In this document: piece by piece, positions 26,801-36,572 of the stretch
Layout: each line of letters opens with the position of its first letter
Numbering within the stretch: the first letter of the stretch is position 1
Assembly (NCBI GenBank): GCA_902386555.1
Contig: CABMJJ010000009.1
Coordinates: 89,680 to 153,679, forward strand
Source of the DNA: Candidatus Bilamarchaeum dharawalense
GTDB lineage: Archaea; Micrarchaeota; Micrarchaeia; Anstonellales; Bilamarchaeaceae
Length of the DNA: 64,000 nt
Direction: 5' to 3'
Notes under the pieces: generated by a model
Seen by the model: only the letters and a program-made list of their open reading frames with translations
Databases searched by the model: none
Told to the model about the DNA's origin: nothing
Position numbers and translations under genes: made by a program

Positions 26801-29800
26801 GTGATGGCGCCAATGACAACAGTTGGCCAGATGAAATTGCCCCCAATACAGAGGCCAGTGGGATATTCAATTATTCAGGAGATGGATATGGTGGATTAAA
26901 GTACAATGCAACTTACCAACTTGTTTACCTCTCATTCAATTTTGAAACAATAAACTCTGCAACAAACAGAAATAATTTGATGAAGAAGATAGTAGAGTGG
27001 TTGGATGTTGTACCGCCCAATAATCTTTCCATTACTATCAACAATGGAAACGGAAGTACGATCAACACGACAGTGAGTTTAACTTTAAGTGCAGGTGATG
27101 CAACTGCGATGCAGTGTCACTATTCAAACAATGGATCTGGATATGCAGAATATGAAAATTACGCAACAACAAAAATATGGAACCTGACTGCAGAACCAGG
27201 AACCAAAACTGTTTATTACCAGTGCAGGGATGCTCATGGGAATGACGCAGCTCCGGTAAATGCATCCATAGAACTTAATGCCACCTGGCCAGGTGATGGG
27301 GGAACAGAGATTCAGCAGAACCTTCCCGGAGGCTATGAACCAAGTGGCATTGTTTGGCATCCGCATTTCAATTCATTATTTTTAGTTAGCGATGGAGGCA
27401 CAATAAGCAGAATGGATGTTGATGGCGAAAATGTGGTTAATTGGAATGTTGGGGGAGATTTCGAAGGAATTGCAGTTGCAAACCAGAATTCCGATTACGT
27501 GTATGTCGCTGTGGAATATCCGTTTAGAATAATTAAATTTGACGGGTCACTCGGAACAGTATCTGCAGAGGTAGATCTAACAGGAGTTGTGCCTGCAACC
27601 ATCAATCCAAATTCAGGGATAGAGGGAGTTGCCTACGTTCCAAATGGCGATCATCCCTATCCCAATGCTCCATCTGGTGGGTTGTTTTATTTTGGAGTAC
27701 AGGAGAATGGAAAGATATATGTAGTCAATGTAAGTTTTGCATCAGGTACTGCAAGTTTGGTTGATTCATTCACTCCGGTGGTTAATAGAACGGATATTTC
27801 AGATTTGTATTTCAGCACTGAAACAAAAATATTGTATGTATTATATGATACTGACAATCGTATAAGAGAGATTAGAACGAATAATAGTTTTGTTGCAGAA
27901 TATCTTGCGCCTGGGCTCAACCAGGAGGGCATAACTTTGTTGCCTGCCTGCCCAAATACTGAAACAACAATGTTCATAGCAGAGGATTCAGGAAGGGTTA
28001 TGAGGTATGAGAACTACCCGATAGATTGCCAGCATATGGATCCTGAATCAAACATCCATTTGGTTCCGCCAACACTTGGAAACAATTCTGTTACAAATCA
28101 AAATTGGGCATTCATAAATGCAACATTTGTCGAGACCAATGAGGATTCTTGTTGGGTAGACTGGAACAATGGCACCCAAACAAATATTTCCATGACAATG
28201 GTTGGATCAAATTGTTATGTTAATATCACAGATCAACCAGATGGCGTGATGAGCTATGTTGTTTATTTGAATGACAGTGCAGGAAACCTCATCAGCAATG
28301 GGACTTTTTATCTTACAATGGATACGCACGCTCCGCAATTGACTATAGAATCCCCTGAGCCCAGGGGGTATAACACCAGTACTCTGGACTTAAATTTTAC
28401 AGTTTCTTACTATAATTCCTGTTGGTACGTGCTTAATGCTGTCACCCACCAGTTGATTGGCTGTGCCAATACAACCATATCAGCACCAGAAGGTAACAAT
28501 CAATTAATTTTATATGCAAATAACTCGCTTGGAACTGAGAACTCGGCAAATGTTAGTTTTGTGGTGGATACTACGCCACCAACCATACTTCTAAACAGGC
28601 CAGTGGAAAAGTATAATTCTTCAAATGTAAATATTACCTATAACTTTACTGCCGTGGACTTGTTTTCAGCACTAATAAACTGTTCGGTTTTTGAAGATGA
28701 TTTATTAGTTGGAACTGTCGAGATTCTTAACAACAGCCCATACAACATGACGAATAATAATCGACCAGAAGGCAGACATAATTGGACAGTAAACTGTACT
28801 GACGAACTTGGCAACAGCAATGGTAGCGAAACAAGAAATTATACTGTTGATATTCATGCACCTGAAATCGAGCTAACCGGGCCAGACTCTGGAACCCATT
28901 CCAACAACAGCAGTGTAGCTTTGAATTTTTCAGTAACTGATAATCTGGATCCAATATTCTATTGCAATACCACGATGGATGGTTCAAACCAAACAAATGC
29001 TAGTATGGTAAATGGTACCTACTCCAGAATATACAGCTTATCGCAAGGACTGCATATTTGGAGTGTTGGATGTTGGGACCACACAGGAAATATGGCAACA
29101 AGCGGAACACGAAATTTTACCATTGATACCATCGGACCGGTGATGGGAGTTGTCGGGCCAATAAACGGATACTATTCCAATGGTTCTAGTTTTTGGTTGA
29201 ATGTAAGCACTAATGATAGCTATTCTCCGCCAATGAATTGCTCGGTCTATCTGAACCAAACGATGTTTGGATTAGGCAGTCTGGTAGCAAATAATTCCTA
29301 CGCTGTTTTTAAGATTGAAAACATGCCAAATGGAACCCATAGCTGGAATATGACATGTGTGGATTTGGTTGGAAACAGAAACTGGACTGGAACAAGAACA
29401 TTCGTGATTGATGGTAGTCTGCCAACTGTGAATTTGGTTTCTCCAACCTCAGGTACAAGCACAACAAATAGAACGCCGGGCTTTAGCTTCAATTTCACCG
29501 ATGCATACTCTCCAAATGCAACTTGTGTGCTTTATGTTGGAGGATCAAATGTTGGTTCCGCAACAGTAAACAATGCAACCAATGCAACAATAACATCAAC
29601 CACCCTAGCAACTGGTACCCAAAATTGGTTCGTACGATGCACTGACCTGGCAGGAAACACAGCAGATTCGGCTACACGATCAATAATCATAAGCTCCACC
29701 GGCGGTAGTAAAGGGGGATCGGGTGGCGGCGGAGGCGGTGGTGGAGGGGGTGGCGGCGGTGCTGGTGGCGGAGGGGCTACTGACACTGATAGAAACACCA

Positions 29801-30267
29801 CAATATCTCACCAGGATATTGCACAGGTGATCTGTACCTCTGATACACAATGTAAAAACAACGAAGCATGCCTTGGAAGCAGGTGCATACCAGTAACTGG
29901 TTTGTGCGGCTTCGCAGCAAATCATACCTGGAACTATTACGAGTGTTGTTATGATGAAATGTGCGGGCCTAACCAGATATGTAACAACTACAGTTGCGAA
30001 AATCATGCACCCATAGTAGTACCACAGAATCTATCGATTGGAAAAATTAAACTTGTCAGTGTTTTGATGGCGAATGAACCACCAAAAAAAGAAAATGGAG
30101 ATTTGATTGTTGTAGGTCAGATAGGTACGATAGTGATTGTACTTTTATTGGTGCTATGGCTCATATTTACAATAGGAAAAGACTGGAAGCCAAAGATAAA
30201 TATTGGTAAACAAGCACCTGTGAAAAAATGGAAGCAACGGAAAGAAAACTATCCAGACCAAATCTAA
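23848..30267 (+). CDS. Giant surface-anchored metalloprotease-like protein
   Basis: A 2139-residue exported protein. A signal peptide covers about residues 1-20 (VKTLLFLFLLSTIILASA). A zinc-protease-like HEFYH motif lies at 468-472, with EGLA at 489-492 supplying a likely third ligand, as in M30-type gluzincins. After it come a CARDB-like domain (about 750-850), an immune-inhibitor/ThuA-like module (about 850-1050), an SdiA-regulated-like beta-propeller (about 1150-1400) and several Ig-like repeats with T-P-P-T or H-A-P linkers. Then follow a poly-Gly hinge (about 1952-1975), a Cys-rich knot and one C-terminal membrane helix (about 2090-2110) with a basic tail. Asn-x-Ser/Thr sites are very frequent. 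The frame opens at 23764, but the signal peptide fixes the start at 23848. Confidence 0.85.
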   Translation: MRVKTLLFLFLLSTIILASADRVDAIKDKFEGIHKNRFDVKELTKADMGVDLKDLQIYQLLSYETMPPKESFIIEREGEIYAVDDFPYKDNDELAILYVATTDAELFHIRKILNSAKDIPGDVEKRWFSDIEAPTSKGNRFIAYTWSEVNGVLAKWTVITKKGKVSKVNWEVLAVGVGNAEMDWERGGPLAGQKSEKIFEEPSKQTQELYPSQIITVNDSYVDILWTETETTVQPVQVTLSGFDPSSEVQISVVLFALPPNGMSSTIAQTVNTTTITTDGSGNYVWTFTAPEDSHTGVGDIRAMQVSNPTKNASFYNSKNNTICSGYASSCYFIIEKIAQRNSSDDSFNCRAYYFDVSFGWNKTRANEYANDSAYACAYAYDIDMLDWGFQSPDPDQSFQIFITNGADTSSAWFDPGQNAPQDVPGNAHSHGGSSGRFCTRTDLNSIITGYGWQFESERMMQYIVIEHEFYHNAQYGANGWDGDSTNVEGLARNSESIAYPNGSRWVNGSLRASTLTQHNSYLANPDRSLSSFSYTYSLPWGYIYQENGMDVLRALEGNLTDYSDYDPSYSNYDVGLPGVLNPVLADLPGTHNSFGEVIADLGVALATRKYSWGDVYGNNQQNWSTYENAVTKTTPSWNITSSSISGSVYRWGLDFVNVLNPSFTNITIFFNGADATDFAVYLVTKNGTDYTTEQLSLNVDNAGSLTLSNTSEYDEGTLVVARNSSAGSSTESYALALVGDNSGHNIAVTQIEYTPDIVIIGGTVNVTAAIWNLGSENESNIEVRLLQNGTPYANTSITSLQSGALTTVSFNWSNTSAPGIYNLTVYAVPVTNETILSDNQLGQNILVTGSRIILVDDDGGGSYETYFSNALTANNYSHLNWNVVNSGTPPSTLLEQFQIVVWFTGEDYIDTLTSDEKLVLQSYLDANKSLFLSGQEVGYQSGGTTFYTNYLKATYVRDDTNINSVIGVTNDPITNGMTLGLSGGDGANDNSWPDEIAPNTEASGIFNYSGDGYGGLKYNATYQLVYLSFNFETINSATNRNNLMKKIVEWLDVVPPNNLSITINNGNGSTINTTVSLTLSAGDATAMQCHYSNNGSGYAEYENYATTKIWNLTAEPGTKTVYYQCRDAHGNDAAPVNASIELNATWPGDGGTEIQQNLPGGYEPSGIVWHPHFNSLFLVSDGGTISRMDVDGENVVNWNVGGDFEGIAVANQNSDYVYVAVEYPFRIIKFDGSLGTVSAEVDLTGVVPATINPNSGIEGVAYVPNGDHPYPNAPSGGLFYFGVQENGKIYVVNVSFASGTASLVDSFTPVVNRTDISDLYFSTETKILYVLYDTDNRIREIRTNNSFVAEYLAPGLNQEGITLLPACPNTETTMFIAEDSGRVMRYENYPIDCQHMDPESNIHLVPPTLGNNSVTNQNWAFINATFVETNEDSCWVDWNNGTQTNISMTMVGSNCYVNITDQPDGVMSYVVYLNDSAGNLISNGTFYLTMDTHAPQLTIESPEPRGYNTSTLDLNFTVSYYNSCWYVLNAVTHQLIGCANTTISAPEGNNQLILYANNSLGTENSANVSFVVDTTPPTILLNRPVEKYNSSNVNITYNFTAVDLFSALINCSVFEDDLLVGTVEILNNSPYNMTNNNRPEGRHNWTVNCTDELGNSNGSETRNYTVDIHAPEIELTGPDSGTHSNNSSVALNFSVTDNLDPIFYCNTTMDGSNQTNASMVNGTYSRIYSLSQGLHIWSVGCWDHTGNMATSGTRNFTIDTIGPVMGVVGPINGYYSNGSSFWLNVSTNDSYSPPMNCSVYLNQTMFGLGSLVANNSYAVFKIENMPNGTHSWNMTCVDLVGNRNWTGTRTFVIDGSLPTVNLVSPTSGTSTTNRTPGFSFNFTDAYSPNATCVLYVGGSNVGSATVNNATNATITSTTLATGTQNWFVRCTDLAGNTADSATRSIIISSTGGSKGGSGGGGGGGGGGGGGAGGGGATDTDRNTTISHQDIAQVICTSDTQCKNNEACLGSRCIPVTGLCGFAANHTWNYYECCYDEMCGPNQICNNYSCENHAPIVVPQNLSIGKIKLVSVLMANEPPKKENGDLIVVGQIGTIVIVLLLVLWLIFTIGKDWKPKINIGKQAPVKKWKQRKENYPDQI

Positions 30268-30773
30268 TTACTTGACTCGATCGATATCTTTTTGATATTT
30301 TTTAATTCTCTTAATTTTACCAACGCCGATGCAGACAGTTTTTTCTCCAAAATTATGGTCAGTTTTGGAGTTGGATAGATATCCGGGTCATCAGTAACAA
30401 TCTGCCTTATACTTATCCTAGCATCTGCAATGATTTTTGTCACTGCACTCACAATCCCGACTGAATGGGGTTCGGATTCGATCTCAAGAACTTCAAAACC
30501 AAGATGTTTTGCCACACCGCTTATGAACGCTTTCGGTACCAGACCGTCAAATATTCCGAAAAGTTCTTTCACTTCTGAGATCATCTGCGCAGTCTCAATC
30601 ACAACACGACGGTCCACATCAAGTGATCTTGCTATTTTTGCAGGGCTAAGTTCAATTTCACCACAGTAGATTTTGGCGGATTTGTCCACCCGAAGACCAT
30701 ATTTTAGCAAAAGCTCGGCCACCTTTTTGCGCATTGGATAACGTAAAAACGCATCTTCCAGAATAGGATACAT
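30264..30773 (-). CDS. trpY: TrpY-like repressor: HTH plus ACT domain
   Basis: A regulator of about 169 residues. The N-terminal half holds a helix-turn-helix (SPAKIARSLDVDRRVVIETA), and the C-terminal half is an ACT amino-acid-binding domain (HSVGIVSAVTKIIADARISI onward). In Methanothermobacter, TrpY has this architecture, lies divergent from the trp operon and binds TGTACA boxes. Here the gene is divergent from trpE, and two TGTACA boxes overlap its own start region. I chose the ATG at 30773. ATGs at 30782 and 30812 are possible, but the TATA spacing favours the shorter form. Confidence 0.85.
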   Translation of the reverse strand: MYPILEDAFLRYPMRKKVAELLLKYGLRVDKSAKIYCGEIELSPAKIARSLDVDRRVVIETAQMISEVKELFGIFDGLVPKAFISGVAKHLGFEVLEIESEPHSVGIVSAVTKIIADARISIRQIVTDDPDIYPTPKLTIILEKKLSASALVKLRELKNIKKISIESSN

Positions 30774-30775
30774 AA

Positions 30776-30791
30776 TGTACATTTTTGTACA
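30776..30791. promoter_or_regulatory. Paired TGTACA boxes, TrpY operator
   Basis: TGTACA-TTTT-TGTACA forms a perfect inverted repeat, extended by one base on each side to ATGTACA/TGTACAT. TGTACA is the published TRP-box consensus for TrpY of Methanothermobacter. The repeat overlaps the inferred transcription start of the regulator gene and lies 67 bases before trpE. Confidence 0.8.
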
Positions 30792-30797
30792 TAAAAG

Positions 30798-30809
30798 CTT
30801 TAAATATAT
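30798..30809. promoter_or_regulatory. TATA element between trpY and trpE
   Basis: CTTTAAATATAT is positioned to place a minus-strand start about 25 bases away, near the trpY ATG. The AT-rich box also reads as a TATA element on the plus strand, which would start trpE mRNA near 30830. One or both directions may use it. Confidence 0.5.
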
Positions 30810-30858
30810 CATTGGTGCTAGAAGTATAGAAAGTGTGTAAATCGCAAAAGGTGGAAAA

Positions 30859-32187
30859 ATGATATATAAGGAACTAAAACTAACGCTTAACCCATACCAG
30901 CTCTATTTGCTGGTCAACAGACAGTATCGGGAAACATTCTTGCTTGAATCATTAGAAGGTAAAGAAAAACTTGCAAGGTTTTCATTCATCGGATTTAGCC
31001 CGAAAAAAATGATCAGTGCTAAAGGGAAGGTAGTTCAGGTAGACGGTGAAGAGTTTGACTCTCCACAACCAATCCGAACACTTGCAGATAATATACCCAG
31101 GATTAAAATAGACAAGGAAGGATTTACTGGTGGGGCAGTTGGTTATTTCGCCTATGATTATGTAAGGAATTTAGAAAAACTGCCAGAAAAAACAAAAGAT
31201 GATATAAAATTTCCTGATTTTGAGTTTGGTATTTTCGATGATTGCATAATATATGATCAGCGAAACCGAACAGTGCACTATCTTGGTCATGGTGAAGACA
31301 GATCAACTGAGATTATGGCTCTTACAAAGGAAGATGCTTTCTCTGGACCATTTGAAGCTGGAAATCCAAAATCAAACATGGACGAGGATGAATTTGAAAA
31401 AGCTGTTGGGATAGCAAAGGAAAGAATAGTTGACGGGGACATATTCCAGGTTGTTTTATCCAGGAGATACACCGTACCCTATGAAGGCAACCTATTACGA
31501 TTTTACAATTATTTAAAGCAGACCAATCCTTCACCCTATATGTATTGTTTGAACTTTGGTGAGAGGAAAATAATTGGATCCAGTCCAGAGAACTTGGTAC
31601 GAGTTGAAGGAAAAAAAATAGATAGTTATGCCACGCTTGCAGGAACCATGCCACGGGGAAAAACTGCAGAAGAAGACCGGATGTTTGAACAAAAACTCCT
31701 CAATGATGAAAAAGAAAAAGCAGAACATCTTATGCTTGTTGACCTTACTAGAAATGATTTGGGGAAAGTTTCAAGTTCTGGTTCTGTTTCGGTTCCTGAA
31801 TTAATGGAGGTTCACAAATATCACCATGTCCAGCATCTAAGCTCCCACGTATGCGGCGAACTGGCCGATGGTAAGGATTGTTTTGATGTTTTTGATTCCA
31901 TCTTCCCAGCAGGAACGTTGAGTGGTGCGCCAAAAGTGCGGGCCATGGAAATAATCGAGGAATTGGAAAAAAACCGACGTGGAGCCTATGGCGGTGCAGT
32001 TGGATACTTTTCATTCAATAGAAACTGTGATTTTGCCATCACCATAAGGACACTGATAGCCCAGCGACAAAACGCCTATGTCCAGGCAGGGGCTGGAATA
32101 GTCTACGATTCTGTTCCTGAAAAAGAATACCAGGAAACTGAGAACAAAATGCGCTCGATCATGCAGGCGCTTGAGGTGAGATTTTGA
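30859..32187 (+). CDS. trpE: Anthranilate synthase component I
   Basis: Converts chorismate plus ammonia or Gln to anthranilate. The 442-residue chain has the Trp feedback motif LLES (about residue 29), the [12 protein letters not shown] segment and [19 protein letters not shown] near the active site. The [15 protein letters not shown] and [19 protein letters not shown] ends are present. A GGTGG ribosome-binding site precedes the ATG. First gene of a tightly packed six-gene trp operon. Confidence 0.97.
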   Translation: MIYKELKLTLNPYQLYLLVNRQYRETFLLESLEGKEKLARFSFIGFSPKKMISAKGKVVQVDGEEFDSPQPIRTLADNIPRIKIDKEGFTGGAVGYFAYDYVRNLEKLPEKTKDDIKFPDFEFGIFDDCIIYDQRNRTVHYLGHGEDRSTEIMALTKEDAFSGPFEAGNPKSNMDEDEFEKAVGIAKERIVDGDIFQVVLSRRYTVPYEGNLLRFYNYLKQTNPSPYMYCLNFGERKIIGSSPENLVRVEGKKIDSYATLAGTMPRGKTAEEDRMFEQKLLNDEKEKAEHLMLVDLTRNDLGKVSSSGSVSVPELMEVHKYHHVQHLSSHVCGELADGKDCFDVFDSIFPAGTLSGAPKVRAMEIIEELEKNRRGAYGGAVGYFSFNRNCDFAITIRTLIAQRQNAYVQAGAGIVYDSVPEKEYQETENKMRSIMQALEVRF

Positions 32188-32753
32188 TAGTTATCATAGA
32201 TAATTACGATTCTTTTGTCTACAACCTTTCCCAGTATGTTAGTGAGCTTGAATCACGAGTTTCGGTTTACAGAAATGATCAGATTACAATAAACAAAATA
32301 ACAGAGCTAAAACCAAAAGCAATTATCCTTTCACCTGGTCCTGGCCACCCAGCCAACAGACGGGATTTTGGTGTATGCGCAGATATTCTTGATCGGCTTA
32401 CTGAAACAAAAATACTTGGGGTGTGCCTTGGCCACCAGGGAATAATCCATTATTTTGGCGGTGAAGTTAGCAAAAACAAGCCAATGCACGGTAAAACAAG
32501 CATAATAGAACACAATGGAACTGGAATTTTCAAAAATGTAGAAAAAAAATTGCAAGTAATGCGCTATCATTCGCTTGCAGGAACAAAAATCCCAGACTGC
32601 CTAGAGGTAACTGCCAGAAGCCTAGATGACAATACAGTGATGGCAGTCCAGCACAGAACACTTCCAATTTATGGTGTACAATTCCACCCAGAGAGCATAA
32701 TGACTCATGATGGGAAAAAAATCTTACAAAATTTCCTGGAGTTGGCGCCATGA
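32184..32753 (+). CDS. trpG: Anthranilate synthase component II (glutamine amidotransferase)
   Basis: Class I glutamine amidotransferase of 189 residues that supplies ammonia to TrpE. The catalytic triad is present: Cys in GVCLGHQ, and His and Glu in VQFHPESI. The opening [18 protein letters not shown] is diagnostic of TrpG/PabA. The start is a TTG overlapping the trpE stop as TTGA. No ATG lies in the right place. It ends overlapping trpD by ATGA. Confidence 0.96.
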   Translation: MIVIIDNYDSFVYNLSQYVSELESRVSVYRNDQITINKITELKPKAIILSPGPGHPANRRDFGVCADILDRLTETKILGVCLGHQGIIHYFGGEVSKNKPMHGKTSIIEHNGTGIFKNVEKKLQVMRYHSLAGTKIPDCLEVTARSLDDNTVMAVQHRTLPIYGVQFHPESIMTHDGKKILQNFLELAP

Positions 32754-33799
32754 ACTTACTGCAAAAGCTCATCGAAAAAAATAACCTCACAAAAGAAGAA
32801 GCAATGGCAATGATGAGTCAAATAATGAATGGAAGCTGCAGCACTGGGCAGATGGCAGCTTTGCTAGTTGCCCTGAAAATGAAGGGAGAAACAAGAGAGG
32901 AGATAGCCGCATTTGCGGAAGTGATGAGAGAAAATGCTAGACGCATCATGCCAAAGGTGGATAGACAGAGACTAGTTGACACCTGCGGAACTGGTGGGGA
33001 CTCTTCAAATACATTCAACATATCAACAACTGCTGCTTTCATTGCTGCTGGAGCAGAAGTCAAAATTGCAAAACATGGTAACCGTTCAGTCTCAAGTAGC
33101 TGTGGTTCGGCAGATGTACTTGAACAGCTCGGAGTAAAAATGCTTGAACCACCGAATGTTGAAACATGCATAGAAAAAATCGGCATAGGATTCATGTTTG
33201 CACCATATTTCCACCCGGCAATGAAACATGTTGCTCCAGTTAGAAAGGAATTGGGAGTTAGAACGGTTTTCAATATTCTTGGGCCGCTCACTAATCCTGC
33301 CGGTGCACAGGCTCAGATTCTTGGCGTGTTTGATCCACTGCTCATTCCGACAATGGCAGATGCACTTGCTAAACTAAGCACAAAAAGAGCACTTGTCGTC
33401 CATTCTGACGGGATGGATGAAATTGGATTAGGTAGGACAAAAATTGCAGAACTCAAAAATGGCAGTGTGGAAGAATATGAATTGGATGGAAGTGAATTTG
33501 GATTTAAACAAACTGAAATACCAAAAGCCAGTTCCAAAGAGGAAAGTGCCAGAATACTGTTAGATGTACTTCATGGAAAAAATGACGCTGCTAAAGATGT
33601 GGCAACCCTGAATGCAGCTGGTGCAATTTACGTTGGCGGAATGGCAAACTCCATTGAGCAGGGTATTGGTAAGGCTAGTGACTCCATTGATTCTGGAAAT
33701 GCTTTGGCAAAACTAGAACAGATGATAAAATTCGGAGATGTAAAAAATGAGAATTGTTTACTTAATCTAAATCAGAATTTAGATAAGGTGGAAAAATGA
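32750..33799 (+). CDS. trpD: Anthranilate phosphoribosyltransferase
   Basis: Joins anthranilate to PRPP. The 349-residue sequence has DTCGTGGDSSNTFNISTTAA, the KHGNRSVSSSCGSADVLE PRPP/anthranilate loop and the FNILGPLTNPA block. Start and stop overlap both neighbours by four bases (ATGA), as elsewhere in the operon. Confidence 0.97.
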   Translation: MNLLQKLIEKNNLTKEEAMAMMSQIMNGSCSTGQMAALLVALKMKGETREEIAAFAEVMRENARRIMPKVDRQRLVDTCGTGGDSSNTFNISTTAAFIAAGAEVKIAKHGNRSVSSSCGSADVLEQLGVKMLEPPNVETCIEKIGIGFMFAPYFHPAMKHVAPVRKELGVRTVFNILGPLTNPAGAQAQILGVFDPLLIPTMADALAKLSTKRALVVHSDGMDEIGLGRTKIAELKNGSVEEYELDGSEFGFKQTEIPKASSKEESARILLDVLHGKNDAAKDVATLNAAGAIYVGGMANSIEQGIGKASDSIDSGNALAKLEQMIKFGDVKNENCLLNLNQNLDKVEK

Positions 33800-34563
33800 A
33801 TCTTCTTGACAAATTTATAGAACATGCAGAGGAAAATATAGAAAATGGCTATTACAATATCAGGTCAAAGGCAGTGGGACCTAAATCTTCACTGGTCCAG
33901 CGGATCAGATCGCAAGGATTCGTTGTCATAAGTGAGATAAAACATGCCTCCCCTTCCGGCGAGTACTCTTTTGATGAGATGGATGTTGAAAGCTCGGCAA
34001 TGACTTTCATGAAAAGTGGGGCTGATGCTATTTCAGTTGTTGTGGAGCCAAAAATATTCAAGGGGAATATATTAGATGTGCCACTGGCAAAAAAAACAGG
34101 ACTACCGGTGCTGTTCAAAGATTTCATAATCGAGCGAAAACAAATTGAAGCTGCAAGGAATGTTGGAGCAGATGCAATACTATTGATAGTAAAAGTCGCC
34201 AAAAAACTTGAGCTGGATCTTGATGAGCTTATTGCAATAGCGCATGAAAATGAACTTGAGGTAGTGCTCGAGAGTTATGACGAAGATGAGATGAAAATAG
34301 CTCTAGGAACAAAGGCAGATGTTCTAGGCATAAATAACCGAGATCTTGACACTCTCAAAATTGACATTGAAAGGACAAAAAGAATTCTTGAGCACGTGGG
34401 CAGGATAAACAGACCAGTAATAAGCGAGAGTGGTATCAGAAATGCAGCTGATGTTGCATTTGTTAGATCAGCAGGCGCAAGCGGGGTACTGGTTGGTACA
34501 GCCATCTGGAGATCGGAGGATATTGGGGAAAAAATAAAAGAACTCAGAGGTGGGGCAAAATGA
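33796..34563 (+). CDS. trpC: Indole-3-glycerol phosphate synthase
   Basis: A single (beta/alpha)8 barrel of 255 residues that decarboxylates and cyclises Cd[42 protein letters not shown] and VISESGIRN are all present. It is not fused to TrpF: the chain ends at the normal barrel boundary. The overlaps with trpD and trpB are four bases each. Confidence 0.96.
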   Translation: MNLLDKFIEHAEENIENGYYNIRSKAVGPKSSLVQRIRSQGFVVISEIKHASPSGEYSFDEMDVESSAMTFMKSGADAISVVVEPKIFKGNILDVPLAKKTGLPVLFKDFIIERKQIEAARNVGADAILLIVKVAKKLELDLDELIAIAHENELEVVLESYDEDEMKIALGTKADVLGINNRDLDTLKIDIERTKRILEHVGRINRPVISESGIRNAADVAFVRSAGASGVLVGTAIWRSEDIGEKIKELRGGAK

Positions 34564-35732
34564 ACAGATACTTTGGACAGTATGGAGGCCAGTTCGTGCC
34601 AGAAACACTAGTGCCTGCACTTGCAGAACTCGAACATGCATACGAAAAGATGAGTAGCGATGAAAAATTTCAAAACGAACTTGCAGGATATCTTAAACAT
34701 TATGCAGGACGCGAAACTCCACTTTACTTTGCCAAGAGATTAAGCGAGATGATTGGTGGGGCAAAAATTTATCTGAAACGCGAGGACTTGCTCCATACGG
34801 GAGCACACAAGATAAACAATGCACTTGGTCAGGCGCTACTTGCCAAAAAGATGGGTAAAAAAAGAATAATTGCAGAAACTGGCGCAGGTCAGCATGGTGT
34901 TGCAACTGCAACAGTTGCAGCTCTGTTTGGAATGGAATGTGATGTTTATATGGGTAAAGTAGATGTCGAGCGTCAGGCACCAAATGTTTATCGGATGAAA
35001 TTGCTTGGAGCGAAAGTGAAGGTAGTAGAAACTGGCTCGCGAACTCTTAAGGACGCGATAAATGACGCAATGCGTGACTACACTGCAAATTTCAAAACAA
35101 CCCATTATCTTATTGGCTCTGCCCTCGGACCACATCCCTACCCAACCATTGTACGGAACTTTCAATCTGTTATCGGCAGGGAAGCTAGAAAACAGATTAG
35201 TTTAGCCGAAAAAAAACTGCCAGACTACCTCATTGCATGTGTTGGCGGAGGAAGCAATGCCATTGGACTTTTCCATCCGTTTTTGAGTGATGATAAAGAA
35301 CAAATAAACATGATAGGGGTTGAGGCAGGGGGAGATGGAAAAAAACATGCTGCAAGACTTTGCGGAGATGGAAAAAAAGGAGTACTGCATGGAATGCTGA
35401 CCTATTTACTCCAAGATGAGAATGGGCAGATAAAGGACACTCATTCTGTTTCAGCAGGCTTGGACTATCCTGCAGTTGGACCGGAACACTCTTTGTTTGG
35501 TGATAATGGCAGGGTGAAATATGTTGCAATAAAAGATGATGAAGCTCTTGATGCATTCCATCTTTTGTCATCTACTGAAGGGATCGTGCCTGCGCTTGAA
35601 AGCGCTCATGCTGTTGCCCATGCGATTAAAATAGCAAAAGAACTTGGACCTGACAAAGTGATGATTGTTAACCTGTCTGGCCGCGGGGATAAGGATGTGG
35701 ATCATGTAAGACGATTGGAGGGAATATTATGA
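34560..35732 (+). CDS. trpB: Tryptophan synthase beta subunit
   Basis: PLP enzyme joining indole and Ser. The PLP lysine is in [15 protein letters not shown]. The [14 protein letters not shown] loop, the [12 protein letters not shown] phosphate loop and the [14 protein letters not shown] region follow. At 390 residues with the TrpB1-type sequence, it should pair with the adjacent TrpA rather than act alone. Confidence 0.97.
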   Translation: MNRYFGQYGGQFVPETLVPALAELEHAYEKMSSDEKFQNELAGYLKHYAGRETPLYFAKRLSEMIGGAKIYLKREDLLHTGAHKINNALGQALLAKKMGKKRIIAETGAGQHGVATATVAALFGMECDVYMGKVDVERQAPNVYRMKLLGAKVKVVETGSRTLKDAINDAMRDYTANFKTTHYLIGSALGPHPYPTIVRNFQSVIGREARKQISLAEKKLPDYLIACVGGGSNAIGLFHPFLSDDKEQINMIGVEAGGDGKKHAARLCGDGKKGVLHGMLTYLLQDENGQIKDTHSVSAGLDYPAVGPEHSLFGDNGRVKYVAIKDDEALDAFHLLSSTEGIVPALESAHAVAHAIKIAKELGPDKVMIVNLSGRGDKDVDHVRRLEGIL

Positions 35733-36532
35733 AGCTAGATGGTTTATTCGGTAATGGAACTGTATTTATGCCCTATGTCTGCTGTGGCGATCCTTCAGAA
35801 GAATTCACGCTAAGACTTGTTCAAACATTGGTTGCAAATGGAGCAGATGCAATCGAACTAGGCATTCCATTCTCTGACCCGATTGCCGATGGAAAAATAA
35901 TACAGGCTGCATCAAGCCGCTCACTTGCCAATGGAATGACACCTAAAAAAGCAATTGGAATGATCACAAAACTTAGAACGCAGAACATAAAAGTGCCGAT
36001 ATTTGTGATGACCTATTATAATATTGTTTATTCCAATGGAATCGAAAAGTTCGTGAAGGAAATACAGATAGCTGGTGCGAATGGCCTTATAGTACCAGAT
36101 GTTACTCTTGATGAATCAGGCGAACTTGAGGGGATATGCAAAAAGCACGGAATCGATCTAATTTATTTTATTACACCCAATACCCCACCTGAGCGATTGA
36201 AAAAGATTACTAAAAAAGCAAACGGGTTTTTGTATGCAGTATCTGTCCTTGGAACAACAGGAACGAGAGAGCAGAATGCACCAGAAGCAATTGAACTCGT
36301 AAAAAGAGCAAAACAGATCACAGCTATACCTATTGTAGCTGGATTTGGAATATCCAATGAAAAACAAGCTGCAGAGTTTGCAGACGCAGGAGCCAGTGGG
36401 ATAATAATCGGTAGCAGATTAATCGAAATTTATTCGAACCAGAGTGACATGGAAGGAAAACTTCGCGAGGTAGCAAAATTCACAGATAGAATAAAAAAAG
36501 CCATTCGGAGTGGTGGTCGGGATGATACATAG
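35729..36532 (+). CDS. trpA: Tryptophan synthase alpha subunit
   Basis: Cleaves indole-3-glycerol phosphate to indole and glyceraldehyde-3-phosphate. Key parts of the barrel are present: the catalytic Glu region [27 protein letters not shown] and the [12 protein letters not shown] loop. Length is 267 residues. It is the last trp gene, and its stop sits against the TATA box of the aro operon. Confidence 0.96.
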   Translation: MKLDGLFGNGTVFMPYVCCGDPSEEFTLRLVQTLVANGADAIELGIPFSDPIADGKIIQAASSRSLANGMTPKKAIGMITKLRTQNIKVPIFVMTYYNIVYSNGIEKFVKEIQIAGANGLIVPDVTLDESGELEGICKKHGIDLIYFITPNTPPERLKKITKKANGFLYAVSVLGTTGTREQNAPEAIELVKRAKQITAIPIVAGFGISNEKQAAEFADAGASGIIIGSRLIEIYSNQSDMEGKLREVAKFTDRIKKAIRSGGRDDT

Positions 36533-36543
36533 ATATATAAATG
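36533..36543 (+). promoter_or_regulatory. TATA box of the aromatic (aro) operon
   Basis: ATATATAAATG-like sequence immediately after the trpA stop. A start about 25 bases downstream (near 36568) would place the leader ORF close to the mRNA 5' end and give an untranslated or leader region of about 180 bases before aroF. It indicates that the aro genes are transcribed separately from trp. Confidence 0.6.
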
Positions 36544-36572
36544 ACTTAATTCCAAATTTACTAACCAAAAAA

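Noticed and set aside
29700-29790. Simple-sequence repeat or recombination site at the poly-Gly stretch
   Set aside because: Codons vary and the frame is preserved, which fits a protein hinge rather than a DNA repeat.
29532-29801. Antisense Pro-rich ORF
   Set aside because: It is the mirror of the poly-Gly hinge of the large surface protein. Poly-Pro arises from the reverse of Gly codons.
33796-34563. TrpC-TrpF fusion to explain the missing trpF
   Set aside because: The ORF has only the length and motifs of one IGPS barrel.
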